From an uncultured bacterium (lineage in GTDB: Bacteria > Myxococcota_A > Bradymonadia > UBA7976 > VGTA01), in contig CALSSE010000011.1 of assembly GCA_943788935.1 (NCBI GenBank), positions 310,001-374,000 on the forward strand: DNA of 64,000 nt, given 5' to 3'. Within the stretch, counting starts at the first letter, position 1, and every line of letters begins with the position of its first letter. The position numbers and the translations under genes were made by a program. Below the pieces are notes generated by a model. The model worked only from the letters and a program-made list of their open reading frames with translations, ran no database searches and was not told the origin of the DNA. Of the stretch, positions 35,261 through 43,717 are shown piece by piece.

Positions 35261-36966
35261 TCAGGCATCCGTAGGCTCAGGAGCTGACTCCTCAGGGTCG
35301 ACGAAGGCATCCTCTTCATCTCCGGTGAGCAGCTCTTCCCCCTCGAGCTTGGCCATGACCGTGGCTACGCTGAGGTCACCGGTGACATTGACCGCGGTGC
35401 GGAACATATCTAAGAGCCGATCCATACCGAGGATTAGCGCTAAGCCGACTTGCGGTATCCCCGAGGTGGTGAGGACGAGGGCCAAGGTGACGATCCCAGC
35501 TCCTGGTACGCCAGCCGCTCCAATAGAGGCCATGGTCGCGGCGAGGACGATGCTCAGCTGATCACCGATACTGAGATCAAGGCCGAAGACTTGAGCGATA
35601 AAGACGGCGGCGACCCCTTGATAGAGGGCGGTTCCGTCCATGTTAACCGTTGAGCCTAGAGGTAAAACAAAGCTCGCCACCTCTTTGCTCATCTTAATGT
35701 TCTTCTCGGCGCACTCCATAGAGACCGGCAGCGCCGCTGAGGAGGAAGAGGTAGAGAAGGCTAAGAGCTGAGCGGGGCGAATGGCCTTAAAGAACTCTTT
35801 GAGTGGGGCTTTAACGATCAACTTGACGATCCCACCATAGACTAATATCGCATGTAGAGAGAGACCAATGAGCACGGTAACTGTGTAGACGAGGAGCGCC
35901 TTTAAGACGCTCCAACCACTCTGCCCAATGACCGCGGCGACCAAGGCCGCGACCCCGTATGGAGCGAGCTTCATAATGAGGTTAATCAAGACCACCATCG
36001 CTTCTTGAAGATCATCAAAGAAGCGGACGAGGGTCTCACCTTTCTCTTTGAGCATGGTGAGAGCGATACCGAGCATGAGCGCGAAGAAAGATGATCTGCA
36101 ACATGTCGCCGCCGGCGAGTGAGCCGATAGGGTTGGTGGGGATGATATTAATCAGATTATCGATCATTGAGGGCGCCTGAGAGGCGGCCTCTGACTTAGA
36201 GCTCGCCGCTCCTTGGAACTCAGAGAGGAGTTTCGCCTTGGCTTCGGGGTCCATAAAACTGCCAGGGGTGATCAAGTTAGCGCACAGCAAACCAAGCCCT
36301 ACAGCGATGGCAGTCGTGCCGATATAAAGCCCAATAGTGCGGGAGCCTAGACGTCCTAGCTTCCTGACATCACCCAAACTCGCTACCCCGACCAATAAAG
36401 AGGAGAAGACCAAGGGGACGATGACCATCTTGAGGAGGCGCATAAAGAGTTTACCGATCGGTTCTATAAGACCTAACAACCACTGACCCCAAGAGCTGAT
36501 TGGCGACTTTTGGGCGACGCTGACTCCACTCTCTAGCTGAGTATAGGGGATTCTTAGCCACAGCTTCACTCGCTGCCCTACCCTCACCTTATTTATCTTT
36601 AATTGAGCTCTCAATCTCTCTTTGAGCTTGTCACCCCCGGTCTCCGAGCAACATCTGTGGCTTTAGTTTTAGCTCGACTTGTGCCCAGGCTGCTCCTGTC
36701 AGCGCTGCTCCCGTGGCATCTACAAGAGACTTTCCATCGAGATTAGAGAGCTGCCCCTCATGATGGTCGATGAGGTTTAACTTGAGCGCTCCATCTCCAA
36801 ATCGAGCGATCTCGTCGCTAGCGTCTTTACTTAAATAGAGAGGGGCGCTTTTACCATTAGAGTAATAGTAAAGATCATGATCGAGCAGCGCGGCATTTGG
36901 TCCAAAGCAGAGGCCGACGATCACCCCGATGACCATACCGATGAGGATCTTGGTATAGAGCTGCAT
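35261..36966 (-). pseudogene. dicarboxylate/amino acid:cation symporter (SDF family), two frameshifts
   Basis: Three consecutive minus-strand frames encode successive parts of one GltP/DctA-like symporter: 36966 to about 36645 (first helix and an extracellular-type insert), about 36640 to 36090 (IVPLVFSSLLVGVASLGD...), and about 36085 to 35261 (TSSSSAALPVSM, the NMDGTALYQGV substrate/Na+ site, VPGAGIVTLALVL, ILGMDRLLDMFRT). Removing one G from the G5 run near 36636-36640 and one T from the TTT near 36088-36092 gives a single frame of about 568 residues with no other stop, and the transport core reads intact. Either the gene was recently inactivated or the sequence has two homopolymer errors. 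It converges with the pseudouridine synthase gene. Confidence 0.85.
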
Positions 36967-37355
36967 AAGAGTCCTTTCAATGAGCGTGTCACGCCAAGAA
37001 TATAGGCGCTCTTTTCATGAACGCTGAGGAGGTAGGCGCTGCAAGAGCGACCTCAAGTATCTTCGCGAGAGGATTTTTGATCCTGCTATTAGAACATGAG
37101 ATGAGGAGATGATCTAGCGTGAAGCTCAGATAGATTAATCGTATTAATCTCGGTGAGTAGTCAGCCGAGAAGTCACTCAGTAATTAAGCGGCTAAGTGAC
37201 GGTACTCAAGCGTCAAGATCGGCTTGTTTATTGAAACGCTTCCAAGAGCTCACGGAGCGTGTTTAACTAGACTTTGATATGGTCACTAGGTCTCATATCT
37301 CCTCGCCGACCTATTCACGTCCTCATTGGACGATCCCCTTACACAAGGAGCGCCC
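36967..37355. other. intergenic region between symporter and PLP-enzyme genes
   Basis: A gap of about 390 bp between divergent genes. I see no coding region or RNA gene. It holds a perfect palindrome at 37132-37150 and an overlapping candidate hairpin (TCTCGG at 37148-37153, CCGAGA at 37165-37170). Promoters for both directions should lie here; none is clear enough to call. Confidence 0.5.
37132..37150. promoter_or_regulatory. 19-bp palindrome, candidate operator
   Basis: AGATTAAT-CGT-ATTAATCT is a perfect inverted repeat with eight-base arms, about 220 bp before the start of the PLP enzyme and 170 bp before the symporter. Size and symmetry fit a dimeric helix-turn-helix regulator site. The regulator is unknown. 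Confidence 0.45.
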
Positions 37356-38615
37356 TTGCTTATTCCTGACTCACAATCATTAAGCGCTATTCCTCTAGAG
37401 GCTCGTCCAGAGAACTTGCGGACCTCATATCAGCATTTCCTCTCTCCCTCTATAGAGGCGGTTGACTCGTCGAGAATATTGTTGACCGGTCATTCACATC
37501 AAGCATGGCCTGACGTAGCGAAAGAGGGGATCCTCGAAGCCTTCGCTGATGCCGCACATCATGTTGATGATAAGTGGAGCGCTGTTTTTGAGAGAGCAGA
37601 GAGCGTCCGAGAAGAGATCGCGCGAGTCGTTGATGGTCAGTCTTCAGAGATCGCGCTCGCTCAGAACACTCATGAGCTCTTCACCCGCTTCTTGAGCGCC
37701 CTCCCACTAGGCAAGCGACCTTTAGTGATCGCCACTAGTGGAGAATTTCATTCAGTGTACCGTCAGCTCAGCGCGGCAGCCCAGGCGGGGATCCTCGAAG
37801 TTGAGTGGGTCAGTAGCGACGCGCCATCGACTTTAGCAGAGCGGCTTATCGAGGCTCTATCACTTTATGGAGATCGTTGCTCAGCGGTGATTACTTCATC
37901 GGTGCTCTTTCAGAGTGGAGCCATCGTAGAGGGGCTCGAAGACTTAGCGAATGCCTGTTTAGAGAAAGAGGTGAGGCTCTTTATTGACGCTTATCATTCC
38001 TTCAAAGTCGTCCCCCTGTCCTTGGAACGATTCTCTGAGTCACGGGAGATCATTTATCTGAGCGGCGGAGGCTATAAATATGCACAATGGGGTGAGGGGG
38101 TCTGCTGGCTAAGAGTACCCACTACTGACTCATTACGACCTATTTTCACCGGATGGTTTAGTGACTTTGCTCATTTACATGAGCCACGTTATGACGCGCG
38201 AGGCCGAGCGCGATCGATCAACTTTGGTGAGCGTCCGGCAGAGCGCTTCGCGGGGAGCACCTTTGACCCTACTTCACTCTACCGCGCCGCAAAGGTCTCT
38301 GAATTTTTTAATCAACATCACCTAGACATATCAACTCTGAGAGCGATCTCTCTACGACAGACCCAACGGCTCCTCGATGGTCTTAGTGATCGCTTACCTC
38401 CCATTACTCCAGTTGAACCAGAGCGTCGAGGAGGATTTGTCGCTTTTCGAGTTGAGGGCGCTCATGAGTGGTCACGGCGTTTAAGAGAGCTCCATATATT
38501 CACCGACGCCAGAGGAGATGCTCTCCGCTTTGGACCTGCGCCATACCTGCTTGACGCTGAGATCGATGAGGCGATCTCTAGAGCGTTGACTCTCTGTGAT
38601 CGAAAGGGGATATAA
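37356..38615 (+). CDS. kynureninase-like / class V aminotransferase-fold PLP enzyme
   Basis: A protein of about 419 residues with the fold-type I PLP layout: LTGHSHQAWPD near the N-terminus, ATSGEFHSVYRQL, IDAYHSFKVVPL (cofactor Asp and His region), and SGGGYKYAQWGEGVCWL with the Schiff-base Lys in the YKY motif, which is the kynureninase-type spacing. R/G-rich NFGERPAERFAGSTFDPTSLYRA and the C-terminal GDALRFGPAPYL also fit. No ATG lies near the N-terminus: TTG at 37356 has AAGGAG six bases ahead, while TTG at 37326 would add ten residues. The stop overlaps the ATG of the AlgH/YqgE gene. Substrate unproven; kynureninase proper is possible. Confidence 0.8.
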   Translation: MLIPDSQSLSAIPLEARPENLRTSYQHFLSPSIEAVDSSRILLTGHSHQAWPDVAKEGILEAFADAAHHVDDKWSAVFERAESVREEIARVVDGQSSEIALAQNTHELFTRFLSALPLGKRPLVIATSGEFHSVYRQLSAAAQAGILEVEWVSSDAPSTLAERLIEALSLYGDRCSAVITSSVLFQSGAIVEGLEDLANACLEKEVRLFIDAYHSFKVVPLSLERFSESREIIYLSGGGYKYAQWGEGVCWLRVPTTDSLRPIFTGWFSDFAHLHEPRYDARGRARSINFGERPAERFAGSTFDPTSLYRAAKVSEFFNQHHLDISTLRAISLRQTQRLLDGLSDRLPPITPVEPERRGGFVAFRVEGAHEWSRRLRELHIFTDARGDALRFGPAPYLLDAEIDEAISRALTLCDRKGI

Positions 38616-39157
38616 TGGACATCAGAGCAGGTACTTTGTTAATTGCCTCTCCTGAGCTTCAAGATCCCCATTTTAAAGAGTCGGTGATCTTGGTCTTAGA
38701 GCATGATAATGAGGGGACCGTTGGCCTGATCTTGAATCGGAACTCCAATATAGATTGCGCTCAAATCCTCAAACAGTTCAATATTGATTGGCATGGACCA
38801 CACGCTCAGTTGTTTATTGGAGGACCGGTGAACCCCTCATCGCTATGGTTATTGCATAGCGATGGTTGGTCCTTCGAACACACCTCTATTATGAAGGGGT
38901 TGAGCGTTAGTCGATCTGAGGAAGCTCTGAGCGCTCTTTGTCATGCACGAGAGAAGCGCTTACAGGTCTGTATCGGGTATGCCGGCTGGGGGGCTGATCA
39001 GCTTGATAGAGAGCGAGTAGATGGATCTTGGTGGGTCGTTGAGGCGAGCGCAGACTTCATCTTTGAGACCGAGGTGAGCGTGATGTGGGAAGAGGCTTTA
39101 GCTCTTTTGGGGGTCGATGCGGATCACTTGTTGTGTGGCGATGTGAATATCCACTAA
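38615..39157 (+). CDS. YqgE/AlgH family protein (DUF179)
   Basis: A 180-residue protein matching the YqgE/AlgH family along its whole length: GTLLIASPELQDPHFKESVILVLEH, GTVGLILNR, LFIGGPV, and a C-terminal GYAGWGADQLDRE...GSWWVVEA. AlgH was named for an effect on alginate regulation in Pseudomonas, but the biochemical function is unknown. There are no export or membrane signals. The ATG shares one base with the upstream stop (TAATG), so expression is likely coupled to the PLP enzyme, with no known functional link. Confidence 0.93.
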   Translation: MDIRAGTLLIASPELQDPHFKESVILVLEHDNEGTVGLILNRNSNIDCAQILKQFNIDWHGPHAQLFIGGPVNPSSLWLLHSDGWSFEHTSIMKGLSVSRSEEALSALCHAREKRLQVCIGYAGWGADQLDRERVDGSWWVVEASADFIFETEVSVMWEEALALLGVDADHLLCGDVNIH

Positions 39158-39193
39158 ACGAGTATTCATACCCGACGAGGGTCTTTATCGCGC

Positions 39194-40726
39194 TTAATGA
39201 TGCATCAGCGCTCTAAGTTTTCCCTGATGAAGAGTGACTTGCTTTAATGGCGGACTGACTAGCTGACCATGACGGAATGACCTCTGTCCCCACACCCCAT
39301 TAACCTTGTCATACCTTTGCAGAAGTTGGAGTAGAGGGGGGGGGCTCTGTGTCGTAACATTGAGCGATCCCCTGTGTTGAGACACTTGATGTAGCCATGT
39401 GAATAGGTCGCGAAGTTCGAGCTCTAAGGGGGTCGCTCTTGGGCGTCTCTTAAGGTAGTTTCTCCCTACTAAACTTAGTGAAGCTCTATCCATCATCACC
39501 GCGCCTTCAAGTAGATGAGGAGAGACTGCTCCGGTGGCGACAGAGCGAGCACCAATCCCTGTATAGAGCTGAACCCAAGGAGGCTCTTCATCACGATACT
39601 TAGAATAGATCTCTCTGACTCTCCTCGATGAATGTGGTTTAATCTCAATATCCCAGAGCGGAAATTGAGAGATCGTCCTCGCTAGAAGACGTCCTCTCAA
39701 GGTGGTAATAAGGGCCTCATACCTCACTCTAGGGGCTCGGCGTTGCGCTGGATGATGTGGTCGAGGATTAATGCGGCTCCACCAAGGATCATCGACCTCA
39801 GATCCAGCTCTCCCAGAGAGCTTGAGTAGAGCCTCATCGATCGTTCGATCGCTCACTTTTCCTCTTCCTCTCGCGAGGCGTACTCTGTGTATTACTTTTA
39901 CCCCGCAGCGCTTGAGAGATCGTATGAGGGTGCGTATGCCGAGCTGTGATCGCGGTGAATCATCGAACAATAACGCCGCTGTCGATGGTCGACGCTCACA
40001 AACTGCATCACCGATCGACCGACCTTCATCTTCTGCCTCAAGTCGCCAAGAGATGGTAAAACTGTTCTTTACGAGAGAGGGGAGTGAGCCGAGAGGAAAC
40101 CATGGGGTCTCATACCATTGAGCTCGCTGAGCTACCATGATCGCTAAAGTAGGAGAGAGTGGTCCAAGTATGGCCTCGATGGGATGATCTTTACTCTGCC
40201 ATTGATCGATCGCTTGAACGGCGAAATGAGCTTCTCCTTGAGTATCTGCATACAACACCTCTATCCCATCAAGAGCTTGAATCGCGCCTTCAATAGATCG
40301 CTTGATATATTCTCCCCATCGCTGATTCTCTCCGCTTAAGGGGAGAAGAACCCCAATGCGCAGAGTCTTTTTAGATAATGGAGGAGATGTACGGTCTACT
40401 TGGAGCCTTCGATCGCTCATGGGCTTATCCTTGATGAGCGTTTTAATGATTCTTTGAGTAGGCGCGGTGTGAAGTTTGATAAAATAGTTTTTGGTTTCTT
40501 CTCGAGCTTCTTTGGCTTCTCGAGTCTCTTTGGTTTCTCGACTCTCTTTGGTTTCTCGAGTCTCTTTGGTTTCTCCAATCTCTCTGACGGTTGTTGAGCG
40601 AGACGAGAGAGGGAAGGGGGTCGATTGAGAAACCAGTGGAGGACCCGAGGAGCAGGCTTGGATTAGCAGAGAGAAGAGCGATACGCTCAATAAGAGGCAA
40701 TGTGTATTTCTCAAGGTAACTTTCAC
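39194..40726 (-). CDS. LppC/penicillin-binding-protein-activator-like lipoprotein
   Basis: A 510-residue protein with a lipoprotein signal (SLFSLLIQAC, Cys25). A low-complexity Lys/Glu/Thr/Arg segment (about residues 50-80, built from an 18-bp repeat) is followed by a periplasmic-binding-protein type I fold: RIGVLLPLSGENQRWGEYI, EAILGPLSPTLAIMVAQRA, AALLFDDSPRSQLGI and GAVMMDRAS. LppC/LpoA proteins and amino-acid-binding receptors share this fold; the Cys anchor and absence of transporter genes favour an LpoA-like or envelope role. Start is GTG at 40726 with no visible ribosome-binding site and a TATAAAAT sequence only a few bases upstream. An Arg-rich insertion is near residue 320. Confidence 0.75.
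   Translation of the reverse strand: MKVTLRNTHCLLLSVSLFSLLIQACSSGPPLVSQSTPFPLSSRSTTVREIGETKETRETKESRETKETREAKEAREETKNYFIKLHTAPTQRIIKTLIKDKPMSDRRLQVDRTSPPLSKKTLRIGVLLPLSGENQRWGEYIKRSIEGAIQALDGIEVLYADTQGEAHFAVQAIDQWQSKDHPIEAILGPLSPTLAIMVAQRAQWYETPWFPLGSLPSLVKNSFTISWRLEAEDEGRSIGDAVCERRPSTAALLFDDSPRSQLGIRTLIRSLKRCGVKVIHRVRLARGRGKVSDRTIDEALLKLSGRAGSEVDDPWWSRINPRPHHPAQRRAPRVRYEALITTLRGRLLARTISQFPLWDIEIKPHSSRRVREIYSKYRDEEPPWVQLYTGIGARSVATGAVSPHLLEGAVMMDRASLSLVGRNYLKRRPRATPLELELRDLFTWLHQVSQHRGSLNVTTQSPPPLLQLLQRYDKVNGVWGQRSFRHGQLVSPPLKQVTLHQGKLRALMHH
40493..40578 (-). repeat. 18-bp tandem repeat in the LppC-like gene
   Basis: About four 18-bp units (CTCTTTGGTTTCTCGAGT and variants on the plus strand) encode RETKES, RETKET and REAKEA units. 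The unit is a multiple of three, so copy-number change keeps the frame. It sits in the linker between lipid anchor and binding domain. Confidence 0.88.
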
Positions 40727-40938
40727 GTATATTTTATAAGGTAACCCTCACTCTAAAAGGGGAATCTTAGGTGAAATCGAGGTGATCATCAGGTGAGTTT
40801 TATCTCATTTCTAGACTTGAAGTCTGATAAAAAATGTTTACTTCTCTGTTGATCCTTGTTTCCAAGCCAACGGTAGAGTAAACCATAACGTCTATTTAGA
40901 CCACCATTGGCCGATCTCAGTCTTTAAGGAGAACCGAT

Positions 40939-42249
40939 ATGTCAAATGCACCCCAACCCGCCGCCGAAAAGCTCGGTGTTCTACTCCCAGGTATGGGAGC
41001 GGTCGGAAGTACCGTTATTGCAGGCGTACTCGCCATTCGTGCTGGTTTAGGGCAGCCTATCGGCTCGCTAACACAGATGGGCCGTATTCGCCTAGGCAAG
41101 CGCACCGAGAAGAGGAATCCTCTCATTCAAGAGTTGGTGCCGCTCACCGCTCTCGATGGCCTAGTATTTGGAGGATGGGATATATTCGGTGGTGATATGT
41201 ATGACGCTTGCACCACCGCTGAGGTCATTGATCGCTCACTGCTCGACCAAATCAAAGACGAGTTACAGACGATTAAACCTTTCCCAGGAGCGTTTGATTC
41301 TAACTTTGTCAAACGACTGAACGGGACCCACATGAAGACGGGGACCCGAAGAGAGATGGCAGAAGCAGTCCGCGCTGATATTAGAGCTTTCAAGGCGGAT
41401 AATGGACTTCAGCGAGCGGTCATGGTTAACTGTTGCAGCACTGAGGTCTACATTGAGTCGAGCGATGTCCATATGACAATTGAGTCTTTTGAGGCAGGTC
41501 TCGATGCTGATGACCAGCGTATAAGTCCAGCGATGATTTATGCATATGCAGCGATTCAAGAGGGCGTTCCCTACGCGAACGGGACACCAAGCCTCGCCGC
41601 TGATATTCCTGCTCTTGAAGCGCTCGCTCATGAGCGGTCTGTCCCTACGGGAGGTAAAGACTTCAAGACAGGGCAAACCCTCATGAAGACTGTATTAGCG
41701 CCGATGTTCAAGGCGAGGATGCTAGGGGTTAAAGGGTGGTTCAGCACTAACATCCTCGGTAACCGAGATGGTGAAGTCCTCGATGAGCCCGAAGCTTTCA
41801 AGAGCAAAGAGAAGACTAAACTCGGCGTCCTCGATAGTATCCTTCGACCAGAGCATCATCCTGAGCTTTATGGTGATCTGTACCACAAGGTGCGTATCAA
41901 CTATTATCCTCCACGCGGAGACGCTAAAGAAGGATGGGATAACATCGATATCACGGGGTGGCTCGGTTATCCAATGCAGATTAAAGTCGACTTCCTCTGC
42001 CGAGACTCTATTCTCGCTGCGCCTATCGTACTCGATTTAGCGCTCTTCCTTGATTTCGCCTCTCGTTGCGGCAAAAAAGGCGTACAAGAGTGGTTGAGCT
42101 TTTATTGGAAGAGCCCGATTACAGCACCCACTGTTTATCCAGAACATGACCTCTTCGTACAGCTCTCGAAGCTCATGAATAATCTACGTCATATGGTAGG
42201 TGAAGAGCTCATCACACACTTAGGCGTTGAATATTACGAGGAGGGTTGA
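40939..42249 (+). CDS. ino1: myo-inositol-1-phosphate synthase
   Basis: A 436-residue NAD-dependent enzyme converting glucose 6-phosphate to inositol 1-phosphate, the first step of inositol synthesis. VLLPGMGAVGSTVIAGV is the nucleotide-binding loop. FGGWDIFGGDMYDAC, VMVNCCSTE, FKTGQTLMKTVLAPMFKARML, STNILGNRDGEVL and VRINYYPPRGDAKEGWDNIDI are characteristic of the family, including the active-site Lys regions. AAGGAG lies eight bases before the ATG. The UDP-glucose dehydrogenase gene follows after about 60 bp in the same direction. Bacteria use the product for inositol phospholipids, cell-surface glycans or osmolytes; which applies here is not shown. Confidence 0.95.
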   Translation: MSNAPQPAAEKLGVLLPGMGAVGSTVIAGVLAIRAGLGQPIGSLTQMGRIRLGKRTEKRNPLIQELVPLTALDGLVFGGWDIFGGDMYDACTTAEVIDRSLLDQIKDELQTIKPFPGAFDSNFVKRLNGTHMKTGTRREMAEAVRADIRAFKADNGLQRAVMVNCCSTEVYIESSDVHMTIESFEAGLDADDQRISPAMIYAYAAIQEGVPYANGTPSLAADIPALEALAHERSVPTGGKDFKTGQTLMKTVLAPMFKARMLGVKGWFSTNILGNRDGEVLDEPEAFKSKEKTKLGVLDSILRPEHHPELYGDLYHKVRINYYPPRGDAKEGWDNIDITGWLGYPMQIKVDFLCRDSILAAPIVLDLALFLDFASRCGKKGVQEWLSFYWKSPITAPTVYPEHDLFVQLSKLMNNLRHMVGEELITHLGVEYYEEG

Positions 42250-42312
42250 CGAGGTCTCTCTTGCCCTTGACGACTGCTCATATATGTTGATGTTTGACTG
42301 ACAGGAGTGACC

Positions 42313-43695
42313 ATGAAAGTGACCGTAATCGGGAGCGGATATGTAGGGTTAGTAGTCGGCGCATGCCTAGCGGATGCCGGTAATCGAGTGCGCTGTGTCG
42401 ATATCGATCCACATAAAGTGTCTACTCTCGCTCAGGGAGAGGTTCCATTCTTCGAGCCTGGGTTAGCTGATGTGGTGAAGCGTAACGTCAGAGCTGAGCG
42501 TCTCTCTTTTACCACCGAGACGGTCAAGGCTTGCCAAGAGGGTGAGGTGATTTTTATCGCTGTGGGTACACCCCAGGGCGATGATGGTTCCGCTGAACTC
42601 AAGTACGTTCACGCTGTCGCAGACCAAATCGGTGAGTCACTCTCCGATGAGTTAGCGGGCAAACAAATCGAAGGGATCAAAGTAATCCTCACTAAATCAA
42701 CGGTACCTATCGGGACCAGCGATGAGGTCTCCCGTCGGATCGCGCTCAAAGCGCGACATCCCTTTGTGGTTTGCTCTAACCCAGAATTTCTTAAAGAGGG
42801 CGATGCGCTCAATGACTTCTTGAAGCCTGATCGTATCATCCTCGGTGTTCCGGAGACCGATGAAGGCACCACCGCTGAGAGAGTAATTCGTCGTTTATAT
42901 GCTAGCTTTTATCGAAAGAGCGATCGACTACAGGTGATGAATGTTCGCTCTAGTGAGATGACTAAATACGCGGCGAACGCTCTATTAGCTACCAAGATTA
43001 GTTTTATGAATGAGCTGAGTCGACTCGCCGAAGTGGTGGGAGCTGATATCGAGCGAGTTCGTACGGGGATCGGCTCTGACCCCAGAATCGGATATTCATT
43101 CCTCTTCGCTGGCGCCGGTTATGGTGGTTCATGCTTCCCCAAAGATGTAAAGGCGCTGCGTCACCTCTCGGTGGTTGAGGGTCAGCCACTCGGTATATTA
43201 GAGGCCGTTGATCAAGCGAATCGTCGTCAGAAAAAGGTACTCTTTCAACGTGCTGTTACACATTATGAAGGGCTTGAGTCACTTCGGGGGAAACGGTTCG
43301 CGGTGTGGGGACTATCCTTTAAACCTCGCACTGACGATATGCGTGAAGCGCCTAGTATTGATCTCATTAAAGCGCTCACCACTGCAGGAGCGACAGTCCA
43401 TGCCTATGATCCAGAAGCGATGGTGGTCGCTGAAGAGGTGTTTTCTACCGAAATCGCTAGCGGCCACCTACAGCTACTTGACCAACATATGAGCTGCGTT
43501 AAAGAGGCAGATGCTCTCTTTATTGTGACTGAATGGAGGCTCTTTCACCGACCAGACTTTCAAGCACTTAAATCACAACTGAAAGCGCCAGTGATCTTTG
43601 ATGGTCGGAATCTATATGAACCTCGTGAACTCAAGGACCTAGGGTTTACTTATTATGCGATTGGGCGAGGAGACTCGGTCTCTTGGGGGACTTAA
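42313..43695 (+). CDS. ugd: UDP-glucose 6-dehydrogenase
   Basis: A 460-residue enzyme oxidising UDP-glucose to UDP-glucuronate with two NAD+. The N-terminal GSGYVGLVVGACLA loop, GTPQGDDG, STVPIGTSDEV, NPEFLKEGDAL, KYAANALLATKISFMNEL, and the active-site Cys in GGSCFPKD are diagnostic, as is the C-terminal WGLSFKPRTDDMREAPS. ATG at 42313 with AGGAG five bases ahead is preferred over GTG two codons upstream. It follows ino1 and may be co-transcribed with it; UDP-glucuronate and inositol could feed a shared surface glycolipid or polysaccharide (inference). Confidence 0.96.
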   Translation: MKVTVIGSGYVGLVVGACLADAGNRVRCVDIDPHKVSTLAQGEVPFFEPGLADVVKRNVRAERLSFTTETVKACQEGEVIFIAVGTPQGDDGSAELKYVHAVADQIGESLSDELAGKQIEGIKVILTKSTVPIGTSDEVSRRIALKARHPFVVCSNPEFLKEGDALNDFLKPDRIILGVPETDEGTTAERVIRRLYASFYRKSDRLQVMNVRSSEMTKYAANALLATKISFMNELSRLAEVVGADIERVRTGIGSDPRIGYSFLFAGAGYGGSCFPKDVKALRHLSVVEGQPLGILEAVDQANRRQKKVLFQRAVTHYEGLESLRGKRFAVWGLSFKPRTDDMREAPSIDLIKALTTAGATVHAYDPEAMVVAEEVFSTEIASGHLQLLDQHMSCVKEADALFIVTEWRLFHRPDFQALKSQLKAPVIFDGRNLYEPRELKDLGFTYYAIGRGDSVSWGT

Positions 43696-43717
43696 GCTGT
43701 CCTAGCTCTCTGTGATC

